A stretch of 64,000 nt of DNA from NCBI GenBank assembly GCA_943842505.1, contig CALTDI010000021.1, positions 25,722 through 89,721 of the forward strand. The letters run 5' to 3'. Position 1 is the first letter of the stretch, and every line of letters begins with the position of its first letter. A program made the translations under genes and the position numbers. The stretch comes from an uncultured Pseudomonadales bacterium. Its GTDB lineage: Bacteria; Pseudomonadota; Gammaproteobacteria; Pseudomonadales; Pseudohongiellaceae. The notes beneath the pieces are model-generated. The model made no database searches. It saw nothing but the letters and a program-made list of their open reading frames with translations, and was not told the origin of the DNA. Of this stretch, positions 51,295-60,249 are shown in pieces.

Positions 51295-51422
51295 ATAGAG
51301 GCATGATGGGGATTACATTCGTAGCTCATTCGGGCTTACGCTATACTTGTACCTTATTCACCAGCACGCTTCTGTTGCGCAAGCTGGGGGATTTAATTTG
51401 ATTTTAGATAGAGACTCAAACT

Positions 51423-52715
51423 TTGGCCTTTAATAAATTCCAAGACTTCCTGGGCGGCCTAGTCGCTCGCCAACGTGACCGTTTCTCCAAGAACGGTGCT
51501 CCCGATATTGATGACTTGCTGGATCGTCTAATGGGCAACATCGGCGAGGTGTCTGCCATCGTCGCCGCGCGTGAGTTGCTGGATGTGTATAAAGGTCTGG
51601 GCGATGAAGGTAAGAAGGAGTTTTTCTTCAACATAGAACAAAACTTCAATGCAGCGCCAGCCAGCGTTAAGCTGGCATTCGATACCTATGATGCTGACCC
51701 TAGCAGTACTAACCTGAATCGCCTCTATCATGCAGCTGAACCGCGCCGCGTAGAGTTGCTACGGCGCTTGAATCAGACCCCTGGTGCAACACACGACCTG
51801 GTGGGTATACGCAAAGATCTGCTTGGTCTGCTGCGCGATCACCCCGAGTTGTCTGCTGTTGATGAAAACTTCATGCACCTGTTTTGTTCTTGGTTCAGCC
51901 GGGGTTTCTTATTGCTGCAGACTATTGACTGGTCTACGTCGGCGGCTATTCTTAATCGCATCATTCGCTATGAGGCGGTGCACGCGATTAAAGACTGGGA
52001 CGACCTGCGTAGTCGTGTGGATAGGCCGAACCGGCGTTGTTTCGCTTTCTTTCATCCGGCACTGACGGATGAGCCGCTTATCTTTGTTGAGGTGGCGCTG
52101 AGTAATGAGATTCCTGGCTCTATCGATTCGATATTGAATGACGAGGCGGAAGGAGATGTCGACACAACAAAATTTACTACCGCTACATTCTATAGCATTA
52201 GTAACTGTCAGCCGGGCCTGAAGAATATCTCCTTCGGTAACTTCCTCATTAAGCAGGTGGTGCAGGAGCTGAAGGCGGACTTTCCGTCTATTAAGCAGTT
52301 TGTGACGCTGTCTCCTATCCCTGGCTTTAAACGCTGGCTGGATAGCGATACGGAAGAGGACAGTGCCGACCTGGTCGAGTTGAAGGCGCAGATGCGCTCT
52401 CTGGATATCGTTGTGGACAATGTGGCCGAGCACGAGGAGGCTATACGCAAGCTTGTGTTGAACTATCTGCTGTTAGCAAAGAGGGGGAAATATCCCCTGG
52501 ACCCGGTCGCTCGATTCCACTTAGGCAATGGAGCACAGGTGCATCAGATCCACGCATCGGCTGATTTAAGCGACAAGGGCCTCGCTCAATCCTATGGGGT
52601 GATGGTCAATTATCTCTATGATCTGGGTTATATAGAGCGCAATCATGAGCAGTACGTCACCGAGGGCAATATCGAGTTCAATGACAAGTTGAAGAGTTCA
52701 CTACTCAAAGGCTAG
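51423..52715 (+). CDS. Malonyl-CoA decarboxylase
   Basis: Converts malonyl-CoA to acetyl-CoA and CO2. 430 residues, TTG start. N-terminal helical domain (~1-150) then the GNAT-like catalytic domain with CFAFFHPALTDEPLIFVEVALS and QFVTLSPIPGFKRWL, which carries the catalytic Ser and His region of MCD (SPIPG motif), and HLGNGAQVHQIHASAD near the C-terminus. Stands alone here, without malonate transport or mdc genes. A pyrimidine-rich tract starts right after its stop. Confidence 0.93.
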   Translation: MAFNKFQDFLGGLVARQRDRFSKNGAPDIDDLLDRLMGNIGEVSAIVAARELLDVYKGLGDEGKKEFFFNIEQNFNAAPASVKLAFDTYDADPSSTNLNRLYHAAEPRRVELLRRLNQTPGATHDLVGIRKDLLGLLRDHPELSAVDENFMHLFCSWFSRGFLLLQTIDWSTSAAILNRIIRYEAVHAIKDWDDLRSRVDRPNRRCFAFFHPALTDEPLIFVEVALSNEIPGSIDSILNDEAEGDVDTTKFTTATFYSISNCQPGLKNISFGNFLIKQVVQELKADFPSIKQFVTLSPIPGFKRWLDSDTEEDSADLVELKAQMRSLDIVVDNVAEHEEAIRKLVLNYLLLAKRGKYPLDPVARFHLGNGAQVHQIHASADLSDKGLAQSYGVMVNYLYDLGYIERNHEQYVTEGNIEFNDKLKSSLLKG

Positions 52716-53023
52716 GTGCAGTCCTGGCCTTTTTCCTTTCCTGCTCTTTCTTTCTCCCTCCTCCCTCTGTTTTCCTGCCTATACCCATATTCCAGATACG
52801 TCGCTATTTTCTCACAGGCGGAGTAGACCCCTGTCCAATACCCTGTGTGCAAGATTCTAATAAAACCTTTATAAAACAGTATGATATCTAATATTCTTCT
52901 TTTCCTGATCGCAGCAGAGGGAAGACCTGGAGCTGCATCTTTTTGCACAGCGTAAAGCTGATATACTTCCGTCTCGGCATCTATCACACCAACTAACACA
53001 GCAACCTGCAGCGCCCCCAGACA

Positions 53024-54334
53024 ATGACGCCTGATGACAAGCCCACACAAACCACCCTCTCTCCACAGGACGTGTTCAGCTCCTCGGAGCTAGACCAGTT
53101 GTGCCAGCGGATTATCGCCAGCGGCATATTAGGCAGGTCCAAGCACTATTCGGCGATGCTGGAGTATCTGGTTAAGTGCTCTGCCCAGAACCGGCAGCCG
53201 AAAGAGATTGATCTGGCTACGGATGTTCTCGGTAAGGATGGTGATTTCGATGTGTCGGTGGACTCATCGGTGCGTGTCTATGTGCATCAGTTGCGTAAGA
53301 AGCTTAGTGCCTATTACGAGCAGAACGAACTGGATGCTGCCTACAGGTTAGTCATCCCTAAGGGGAGCTATTCGTTAGCAGCGATCGCCACTACTCCTGT
53401 GGTCAAGCCCGCGAGCTTCTCTTTTACCAAGTTTGGCGTGAGCAACTCCTTGCTGCTGGCGGTAGTCGTTCTGCTTGCGGCGAATCTCTTGTACATGTCC
53501 AGCAGACAGGGCGAGGAGAGCGGGGCGCCCTCACAAGTTGCCGCGACACACCCAGTCTGGGATACGGTGTTGGGCGACGATCAACCTATATTATTAGTTA
53601 TGGGAGATTACTATATCTTTGGTGAGCTAAACGCCAATGGCAATGTCGCCAGGATGGTTCGCGAGTTTAATGTGAACTCGCGTAGTGATCTGGAAGATCT
53701 GCAGTTTAGCGATATTGAGCATACCGAAAACTATCTGGATCTTGATTTGAGCTATATGCCGGAGGGTAGTGCCTATGCGCTGGCGAAGATAGTCCCGCTT
53801 CTGCAGAACGGTGGCAAGTCGGTAAACATAACGATGATGTCCGATCTAACCTCTGCGGATATTCGCAGCAACCACATCGTCTATATCGGTTATATCAGCG
53901 CGCTGGACAAGCTAACGAGCATGACCTTTGCCGGCTCAGGCCTGCGTATCGGTCGCAGCTACGATGAGTTATTCAATACCAAGACGGCAGAGTATTTCAC
54001 CAGTGATGCTGGGTTGCCAGAGGAAGGTGACCCGTTTAGGGATTACGGGATGTTTGCAACCTTTCCGGCGAGCATCGATACCCAGGTGGTTCTCATAGCA
54101 GGTATGCGCGATGCGGGCCTGATGCATACGGCGCAGGCGGTATCGAATACCTTGGCTCTCGATGAATTAGTCGTATCGATTGATAGCGATACAGATGAGG
54201 CTCTCGCGAGTTTCGAAGCGGTGTACGAGGTGTTTGGTGTGGACAGGCTGAATTTTGATGCGAATCTGGTTTACAGCAACTTGCTCGATGCGAAGCAGAT
54301 CTGGGCCTCGCCTCAGGCTAGCCGTTTAGACTAG
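53024..54334 (+). CDS. Membrane-anchored winged-helix protein with a large extracytoplasmic domain
   Basis: 436 residues. Residues ~25-118 form a winged-helix-like DNA-binding domain of the type found at the N-terminus of many TolB/TPR regulators (SKHYSAMLEYLVKCS, SSVRVYVHQLRKKLSAYYE, RLVIPKGSYSLAA). One transmembrane helix follows (~141-158), then ~275 residues probably outside the membrane with no family I recognise. The architecture parallels ToxR/CadC one-component regulators but with a different HTH. Targets unknown. Upstream ~300 bp (52716-53023) hold only a pyrimidine tract and probable promoter. Confidence 0.75.
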   Translation: MTPDDKPTQTTLSPQDVFSSSELDQLCQRIIASGILGRSKHYSAMLEYLVKCSAQNRQPKEIDLATDVLGKDGDFDVSVDSSVRVYVHQLRKKLSAYYEQNELDAAYRLVIPKGSYSLAAIATTPVVKPASFSFTKFGVSNSLLLAVVVLLAANLLYMSSRQGEESGAPSQVAATHPVWDTVLGDDQPILLVMGDYYIFGELNANGNVARMVREFNVNSRSDLEDLQFSDIEHTENYLDLDLSYMPEGSAYALAKIVPLLQNGGKSVNITMMSDLTSADIRSNHIVYIGYISALDKLTSMTFAGSGLRIGRSYDELFNTKTAEYFTSDAGLPEEGDPFRDYGMFATFPASIDTQVVLIAGMRDAGLMHTAQAVSNTLALDELVVSIDSDTDEALASFEAVYEVFGVDRLNFDANLVYSNLLDAKQIWASPQASRLD

Positions 54335-54400
54335 CTCTGATCTTTCCTTTTCCCTTTTTTTTTCTCTCTCTCTCTCTCTTCCTGTTCTTTGTCCTGATTT
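54335..54400 (+). repeat. Pyrimidine tract with T9 and (CT)n after the winged-helix gene
   Basis: Almost pure C/T: TCTTTCCTTTTCCC, nine T, then about eight CT dinucleotides. Starts within 10 bp of the stop codon. Could act as a C/U-rich Rho loading site or simply be slippage-prone sequence. Confidence 0.8.
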
Positions 54401-54425
54401 GCGCTTTAGGGCACTGTCAGGCTAA

Positions 54426-54860
54426 TCAGACGATCTTGTTCGCTCTAACGGCGCTGCGTCTTGCCTTGACTGCCTTCGCCTTGGCCTGATCGTCGCCGTA
54501 CTTGTTGATCGAGAAGTACGCATTCTTCTGCTTTCTCTTCACGCCTTTGCCTTCCTGCCAGGTTGCCACCCAGGAATGATCTTTCTCTGAATAGCTAACG
54601 CCGATCTCGCCGGAGCTGTTCAGTGGCGATACCTTGCGCGGGCTGAACTTCGCGTAGGGCCAGTTAGTGCCATAGATCTTCTTGCCTTCAATATCTCGCT
54701 TCTTCTTTGCTGCGGCTATGGCCTTGGTCTTGCCGCCATATTTCTTGAAGGGGAAGGACTGCTGGAAGCTCTTGCTGTCGTATTTAATACGAACCCAGGC
54801 GCAGTTTGTGCCGCGGGATTCGATGATGCTGATGTGGTGTAGTGCGCTTAGTCTTTTCAC
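54426..54860 (-). CDS. AP2-like DNA-binding domain protein (two repeats)
   Basis: 144 residues, GTG start with AGAGG close upstream. Two copies of a ~45-residue Lys/aromatic-rich module: one around CAWVRIKYDSKSFQQSFPFKKYGGKTKAIAAA, one around GVSYSEKDHSWVATWQEGKG followed by KKAYFSINKYGDDQAKAKA-like sequence. This strand-strand-strand-helix pattern resembles the AP2/ERF domain of bacterial proteins, usually linked to homing endonucleases or integrases; none is present here. Strongly basic. Possibly a solitary nucleic-acid-binding protein of mobile origin. Confidence 0.65.
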   Translation of the reverse strand: MKRLSALHHISIIESRGTNCAWVRIKYDSKSFQQSFPFKKYGGKTKAIAAAKKKRDIEGKKIYGTNWPYAKFSPRKVSPLNSSGEIGVSYSEKDHSWVATWQEGKGVKRKQKNAYFSINKYGDDQAKAKAVKARRSAVRANKIV

Positions 54861-55147
54861 GAGAACCTCTCTTCGATCTAGTTTTTCCGTCGCATCGCAA
54901 TGACTGCTCAGAATGCTTTGTATCTAAACCTGAATAATAGTACAGCCGGAACAGCAGTGTTATGCCTTCAGCGGAAGGCTGTGACTCGGTTCTTATTGTC
55001 GGGCTCTGAAAACGCTGTAAAACACGAGTGACAATAAGGCAAGTGGGTAAAACCGGGAACGTATGAGCAAAGTGTACACCCATATTTAAAGGGCGGCTAG
55101 TTCAAGAGATTGTCATAAACGTTCGAGTCAGGACAAAGGATGGCTTG

Positions 55148-55375
55148 TTAGGCGTGGGACGCCATATGCTGGATTACGCCTGGCTTTCGACTCTCTACCT
55201 TGTCTATGCTGTAGTCGTAGTTGGCAGCGCTAGGGTCGATATCCTTGGCCTCATCGATCGCGGCGGACAGATCCGCCTGTGCGGCCTGCTTGGTGAGGTA
55301 AGGCCCCGAAATCTTGACCTGCAAGCTCGGCTCGTTTGGAGCGGTCGCTACGATGTAAAAATTCTTTGAATCCAC
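55148..55375 (-). CDS. Small conserved-looking hypothetical protein
   Basis: 75 residues, GTG start, reading MDSKNFYIVATAPNEPSLQ and ending KPGVIQHMASHA. Acidic, with regular hydrophobic spacing and normal codon use; no signal peptide or membrane segment. No family recognised. It follows the AP2-like gene by ~290 bp on the same strand. Confidence 0.5.
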   Translation of the reverse strand: MDSKNFYIVATAPNEPSLQVKISGPYLTKQAAQADLSAAIDEAKDIDPSAANYDYSIDKVESRKPGVIQHMASHA

Positions 55376-55811
55376 TGTTTCTATTCCACCTGCCTGCTGG
55401 CAGATATATCAAACTATAATGATCTTGGTTCTGCTCCAGAGCTCGCTGTGGCACTGGCTGTAAGCACTATACGGGGTCTATCGGCCGCGTATTAAAAACC
55501 AAGAGTGCCTGTAATACAAGATCGGATGAATACTATTTTTCTTGCTCTCATTCCCGCTATTTTCCGCCAGGAATAAGACCAGAATCGCGAAGCATAAACC
55601 TCGACTCGCAAGGCTGTTGCGTCCCCCGTCACAAAACCGATCTTTAGCTGTAACAGGGCCTGTTGCCTATAAATACGCCCAAATAAGTCGGTTTGGATCT
55701 AGAATGAGTGCGCAGCTGCATTAAGCCCGAGCGCGGGCGCTGCATTTAACATAAAATGACGTAAATTCAATTAGCTACAGCGATTAGTTTATAACTCCTG
55801 ACAGGCGAAAG
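55376..55811. other. 436-bp intergenic region, no supported gene
   Basis: Between divergent genes. The 60-codon ORF at 55542 has no ribosome site or recognisable product. Near 55722-55750 the sequence AAGCCCGAGCG...GCTGC..TTTAA resembles a segment at 47744-47766 before the DUF1015 gene, perhaps a short dispersed repeat. A probable promoter for the glycosyltransferase pair lies in the AT-rich last 60 bp. Confidence 0.4.
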
Positions 55812-56522
55812 ATGTCTACAAACAAGTCAATTAGCATAGTCATGCCCGTGCGCAACGAGGCAGGGTGCATCGCGGCCCAGCTGCAGCGCCTGCAGGCCTA
55901 TCGACGCCGTGGGCATGAGCTTATCGTCGTAGATGGGGGCAGCACTGATGATACGGTTCAACTGACCGCAGGCCTGGTTGATAGCTGTGAAAGCGGCGAG
56001 AGCGGGCGTAGCAGGCAGATGAATCAGGGGGCCGCTAGTGCTGAGGCCGATGTGCTGCTATTCCTCCACGCCGATACTGAGCTTCCTGAGGATGCGGATC
56101 AACTTATAATCGAGGCCCTTGCAGCGCAGAGCAGCCGCTGGGGCTGGTTCGACGTGCGCCTCAGCAACTCAGGGCTTCCATATCGCGTGGTGGCGGGGAT
56201 GATGAACCTGCGCTCGCGGCTCACCTCGGTGTGCACGGGGGATCAGGCTCTGTTCGTCGAGAGGGCGCTATTTGAGGAGCTTGGTGGCTTTCCAGCGCTG
56301 GAGCTGATGGAGGATATCGCTCTGAGCAAGGTGCTGCGACGCGCGTGTAAGGCAGGGGCTAGGCCGGCGCGGCCCAATGGCGTGGCGGTGACGTCCAGCA
56401 GAAGATGGGAGCAGAATGGGCTGCTGGCGACGATACTGCTGATGTGGAAGCTACGATTGCTCTATTTCTTCGGTATTAAGCCCTCAAATCTTGTCAGGAT
56501 GTACTATCCACGTCATGACTGA
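55812..56522 (+). CDS. TIGR04283-type family 2 glycosyltransferase
   Basis: 236 residues. GT2 fold with SIVMPVRNEAGCIAAQLQRL, VVDGGSTDDTVQL, and the DxD-like FLHADTELPEDA; later GDQALFVERALFEELGGFP. This family is typically paired with a TIGR04282 protein, as here, and NCBI family names tie the pair to arsenosugar biosynthesis. No arsM or arsS is visible in the window, so the product is unproven. Overlaps the next gene by 8 bp. Confidence 0.88.
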   Translation: MSTNKSISIVMPVRNEAGCIAAQLQRLQAYRRRGHELIVVDGGSTDDTVQLTAGLVDSCESGESGRSRQMNQGAASAEADVLLFLHADTELPEDADQLIIEALAAQSSRWGWFDVRLSNSGLPYRVVAGMMNLRSRLTSVCTGDQALFVERALFEELGGFPALELMEDIALSKVLRRACKAGARPARPNGVAVTSSRRWEQNGLLATILLMWKLRLLYFFGIKPSNLVRMYYPRHD

Positions 56523-57174
56523 GCAGGCAACTTCAAATTCCCAATTGCGCCCCCGAATCGCCGTCTTCGCCCGGGAACCGCTTCTTGGCCATGTTAAGTC
56601 TCGCCTGGCCGACGAGATCGGTGAGACCTCAGCGCTGGCTGTGTACAGGGCGATGCTGGCTAGGGTGACTGGGCTGCTAGGCAGCGGTGAGATTGCAGAA
56701 TGGGATCTGTGGGTAACCTCGAATACTTCTCATAAAGACTTTATAACTAATTGTAATAAAACAAATATATATCCTCAGGAGGGCGCGGATCTAGGTGCCA
56801 AGATGAGCCGAACCATAGAGCTGACCCTACAGCGCAATGATGCGAATGCAGCTGTAGTGATAGGCACGGACTGCCCGGCGCTGACTGCCGACTATCTGCA
56901 GCAAGCCCTGGATGCCCTGATCTCGGGCGTCGATGTGGTGCTGGGGCCTGCGGAGGACGGGGGCTATGTGCTGATTGGCATGGATCAGCCTCACCCGGCG
57001 CTGTTTTCCGGTATCGATTGGGGTACGGACCGGGTAATGGCCCAGACACTCGAGGCCATAGGCGCTTGCGGCCTGAGTTATCAGTTGCTGGACACACTAT
57101 GGGACGTCGATAGGCCTGAAGACCTGAAGCGGCTGCGGCTATTGAAGCCGCCGTTAGACTGGGATGAAGGCTAG
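56515..57174 (+). CDS. TIGR04282-type (DUF2064) nucleotidyl/glycosyltransferase
   Basis: 219 residues from the ATG at 56515 inside the end of the previous gene; the track start 24 bp earlier is less likely. GT-A-like fold with FAREPLLGHVKSRLADEIG, IGTDCPALTADYL, LGPAEDGGYVLIG and DIDWGTDRV-like end. Translationally coupled with the TIGR04283 gene. Probably an enzyme of sugar transfer or activation. Confidence 0.87.
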   Translation: MTEQATSNSQLRPRIAVFAREPLLGHVKSRLADEIGETSALAVYRAMLARVTGLLGSGEIAEWDLWVTSNTSHKDFITNCNKTNIYPQEGADLGAKMSRTIELTLQRNDANAAVVIGTDCPALTADYLQQALDALISGVDVVLGPAEDGGYVLIGMDQPHPALFSGIDWGTDRVMAQTLEAIGACGLSYQLLDTLWDVDRPEDLKRLRLLKPPLDWDEG

Positions 57175-57264
57175 GAAAGGCCTGGTTACTTGAAACAGGG
57201 GTTAGTTGAAGGCCCGATCAACAGATAGATAGGCTGTCAGATAGTTGGCTAGTTAGATAGCTAG

Positions 57265-57342
57265 TAGACAGTTAGACAGTTAGACAGTTAGACAGTTAGA
57301 CAGTTAGACAGTTAGACAGTTAGACAGTTAGACAGTTAGATA
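57265..57342 (+). repeat. 8-bp tandem repeat (GTTAGACA), eight perfect copies plus degenerate edges
   Basis: Perfect copies at 57271-57334, flanked by variants (TAGACA before, GTTAGATA after), and by related TAGTTAGATAGCTAG sequence upstream. In the gap between the convergent TIGR04282 and FlgM-like genes. Unit length 8 means any copy-number change shifts frame, but no ORF crosses it. Confidence 0.95.
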
Positions 57343-57407
57343 GGTCGATAGAAAGAAACCTAGATTGGAAGATAGTCTAGATAGTCTTGATTTGAAGATA
57401 GGGGCGA

Positions 57408-57719
57408 TCAGTCCCTATCGAGAGAGGCTTCCAGCTCCATCAGCTTTTCAGCTAGCCGGTCGGAGTCTACTTTATAGTCCCCATTGAAGATGCGGCGGTG
57501 CAGGGATACGACCTTTGTGGCATTGATCGTAGGCAGTTCATCCAGAGCCGCACGCAGCTCATCGAGATCTATAGCAGGCTCAGCCTGCTGCTTATCCCTC
57601 TGCCTATCTCTTAGCAGGCTTGTGACCACCGATCTAACTGTTTCCTGATTCAATCTCTGCTGGTTGCCAGAGGTCTTGGATGTTGGAGTCTCTTTTTTCA
57701 CAGGCGCAATTCTTCTCAA
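57408..57719 (-). CDS. flgM: FlgM-like anti-sigma28 factor
   Basis: 103 residues, TTG start (GTG at 57701 is an alternative). Polar, probably disordered N-terminus; C-terminal half INATKVVSLHRRIFNGDYK then VDSDRLAEKLMELEASL has the two-helix FliA-binding pattern of FlgM. FlgM holds FliA inactive until the hook is complete. No other flagellar structural gene is nearby, but a FleQ-like activator lies at 60.5 kb. The symbol is tentative. Confidence 0.7.
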   Translation of the reverse strand: MRRIAPVKKETPTSKTSGNQQRLNQETVRSVVTSLLRDRQRDKQQAEPAIDLDELRAALDELPTINATKVVSLHRRIFNGDYKVDSDRLAEKLMELEASLDRD

Positions 57720-58170
57720 TCCCTGATGGTAGCGGTTATTTCCCTAATCAATATCGTCTAGTAAGGCGGTTGGGTGTCTTAGAGGCGTGCTCTACTCACC
57801 ACTACCTGGGTCTGTCTACTGGCCGAATCTTAGTCTAATTCCGGGCTGGATCAGCTGCGGGTCTATCCTATAACGACAGCTGAATTGATATCTTTAAGAG
57901 GGCTAACGAAACGGCTACGGGCAGGATCGACGGGCGTCTGATTCGTAAAAATACTCTATAACTTATTGTAAAAAAACAAGATTTTATTCGGCGAAGAACT
58001 GTTGGGCCTGCTGCTTTTGATTCCAGCGTAGTGTTCACTACGGCTTAATCGTAGAAAATTCCATGGCCATTTTTCGCAAAAATTGTTGAATAAATTTTCA
58101 TTTCTGCGGCCAGGCTGCCTGTAGGCGAAGGTGCTAGCCTTTAAATCGCTAAGGCTTGCGGGGCGCTACT
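57720..58170. other. 451-bp intergenic region, no supported gene
   Basis: AT-rich, with an inverted repeat CGTAGTG-TT-CACTACG near 58027-58042 and runs of A around 57970. It lies upstream of the FlgM-like gene and downstream of the thioesterase gene. No tRNA or ORF of substance found. Confidence 0.4.
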
Positions 58171-58668
58171 CTAGTCGATAGCGATCACGGCATTTCCATA
58201 GGCCTCGATGAACTCACTCGGCATTCTTGTCGCCTTGCCACTGCTGAGAGTCACGCAGATTACCTGCCAGTGGCCGCGCAGCACGGTCTTACCCGTGGCG
58301 ACGTTAATCATCTGAAAGCGTCGCTCTAGACGTAGCTTCCTATCGCAGGCGGTTATCCAGGTGCCGATTCTCAACTCCTCATTCTCGAAGGTAGGCAGAT
58401 AGTACTCGTAGCTCGCCTTGTGTATGGCAACGCCACGATCCAGCCGCTGATAGTCTGCAACCGTCAGGCCAAGAGACTGGGAATGACTCCACGCGCATTG
58501 CTCGCACCACACCACATAACAGGCGTTATTCGCATGGCCCATGCCGTCTATATCTGCCTCGGCTATCTGAATTGTGTGCACGTGAGGATCGGGATAGTCC
58601 CAATCGAACTGCGGATTAGTCATGTTCTGGTAGTGTTCCCGTTTCTTATTCGGTCTCAATGCGGCCAT
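58171..58668 (-). CDS. Acyl-CoA thioesterase of the YbgC/FadM (4-hydroxybenzoyl-CoA thioesterase) type
   Basis: 165 residues, hot-dog fold. The catalytic Asp region appears as EADIDGMGHANNACYVVWCEQCAW, matching the D-x(2)-G-H-x-N-N pattern, and RLDRGVAIHKASYEYYLPTF follows. GGAATA precedes the ATG; an internal ATG at 58623 (MTNPQFDWDYPDP) is an alternative. Substrate unknown. Confidence 0.88.
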   Translation of the reverse strand: MAALRPNKKREHYQNMTNPQFDWDYPDPHVHTIQIAEADIDGMGHANNACYVVWCEQCAWSHSQSLGLTVADYQRLDRGVAIHKASYEYYLPTFENEELRIGTWITACDRKLRLERRFQMINVATGKTVLRGHWQVICVTLSSGKATRMPSEFIEAYGNAVIAID

Positions 58669-59250
58669 TATTCCACATTTAGTTGAGATCCGATCACGCT
58701 ATATTGACCCAGACATTAGGCTTCAGCTGCTCAGGTCTGTCATTTCCACGACTTTTTGAGAACCGGTTCACAAATGTGGTGTGATGTGGGTCGCTGAACT
58801 GAAACACGCTGTGCACTATGCTAACAAACCCAAACCCCAATAATTGTGGGAAAGCGAAAACCAGATCTGAAAAGTTGCTCAGCAACTAGGTGGACGCTAG
58901 ATAACAAGGCGGTTCTGGGGCGGTGCTCCAGATATTTGCCCGCGACTACCCGTAGTTTTATCGACTTTTAGAGCAGACAACATCACTCTTAAAGCCTGAG
59001 TGCGTTATGCCCGGTCACAATGGGGCGGCTGCAGTGCGGCTCAAGTGCGGTTCCAGATAGTAGAGCGAGTTTTGTGTATTTTGATCGTGATCGTGATCGC
59101 GATTAGCTGGCTAGAGGCAGAATGATTTGTAAGAATAGTCCTTATCTCTAGACTGGACTGCATTTGTATTCACGGTTGGCGGCTATATCATTTAAGCCTT
59201 CAGGCAGTGCGCACAGCCAGTGTGCACAGCTAAATACCAAAGAGAATAAT
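58669..59250. other. 582-bp intergenic region, no supported gene
   Basis: Between the divergent thioesterase and GNAT genes. Contains the short direct repeat GATCGTGATCGTGATCGCG near 59083 and an inverted GTTGCTCAGCAAC at 58874-58886. The 63-codon minus ORF at 58694 has no family match and poor start. Promoters for both flanking genes are expected here but not clear. Confidence 0.4.
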
Positions 59251-60249
59251 ATGCATGCTGTAATCGAAAATTCAGATTCGGGCTTCTTCGGGTATTGGGA
59301 TAAGTTGTATGCAAATGATCCGGTGCAAAACCCGATCTATATGCAGCAGCGTGCCGACTCGCTAAAAATCGAAGACAGCGCTGCTCAGTTTACCGATCGA
59401 TCTTTTCTCGTCATGGCGTCAGAAGAGCCCGTGTTTGGCTGCAGCCTTACACTGCATCTCGATGAGCAGGGTAGAAAATGCATCGGTTACTTTGGTCGCG
59501 AAGCCTCCAGTCATATTAATCAATCCTCGATACAGGTCCCAACAAACAATTTTCGACCAGAAGTCGTTCGGTTGCTGCAGGCGCACATCGGTCAACTCAT
59601 CGAAGAGATTCAACCTCACTCTATAGAATATTTGGATCCGGTGTGTTGTGGAGTAATGTCTCCCATAACACAGGTGCTACTTAACCACGGTGGCAGGCCG
59701 GTTCCGCAGCGATCGCAGCTTATAGATATTTCTATCGCCGGGCGCGAGCTCCATCGCAATATGTCCAAGCGCTGTCGCGGCATGGTTGAGTGGGGAAGGC
59801 GGCACCTGGATATAGAGATCGTCCATAGTGGTTGCTTCGATGTTTCGACTAGCGATCATCCTCTTAGCAGTAATCTAGAAAAAGTTTTTACCGATAACGA
59901 TAAATTTATCTATGAGTCGCTTGTAAAAAGAGGGAACGGATTCTTAATGCAGGGCCGCTATAAAAATGAGTTGGTTGCCAGCAGTTTATTCGTTCACAAC
60001 AATAAGACCTGTCATCAGGTGTTTGCCGAAAATAAATCCGGCTCTTTAGACCGCCCGGTGCTGCATGCTCTGATCTGGGAGGCAATGCTTCACAGCAAGC
60101 GCGCGAGTTGCAGTCAATTCGATTTTGGTAGCACCGCTATCTGGTCGTCGAGCAAAAATAGCGTAAAACCCGATGATTTTAACGCGTCGAGTTTCGGTGG
60201 CGAGCGCCATGTCCAATTAAGAACTACCCTCAAGCGCGCTGCTGACTGA
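59251..60249 (+). CDS. GNAT/FemAB-like acyltransferase family protein
   Basis: 332 residues from ATG 59251 (AAGAGAATAAT upstream). The C-terminal half looks like the second GNAT domain of FemAB-like proteins: FLMQGRYKNELVASSLFVHN, VLHALIWEAMLHSKRASCSQFDFG and SSFGGERHVQL. Such enzymes transfer aminoacyl or acyl groups to cell-wall or lipid acceptors. The track extends the frame 29 codons upstream without support. Substrate unknown. A pyrimidine-rich stretch follows the stop. Confidence 0.7.
   Translation: MHAVIENSDSGFFGYWDKLYANDPVQNPIYMQQRADSLKIEDSAAQFTDRSFLVMASEEPVFGCSLTLHLDEQGRKCIGYFGREASSHINQSSIQVPTNNFRPEVVRLLQAHIGQLIEEIQPHSIEYLDPVCCGVMSPITQVLLNHGGRPVPQRSQLIDISIAGRELHRNMSKRCRGMVEWGRRHLDIEIVHSGCFDVSTSDHPLSSNLEKVFTDNDKFIYESLVKRGNGFLMQGRYKNELVASSLFVHNNKTCHQVFAENKSGSLDRPVLHALIWEAMLHSKRASCSQFDFGSTAIWSSSKNSVKPDDFNASSFGGERHVQLRTTLKRAAD

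Noticed and set aside
57265-57342. Possible CRISPR array
   Set aside because: Units are 8 bp and directly contiguous with no spacers, and no cas genes are present; it is a microsatellite.
58694-58885. 63-residue minus-strand ORF
   Set aside because: Phe/Val-rich product without family match or ribosome site, in an AT-rich intergenic region.
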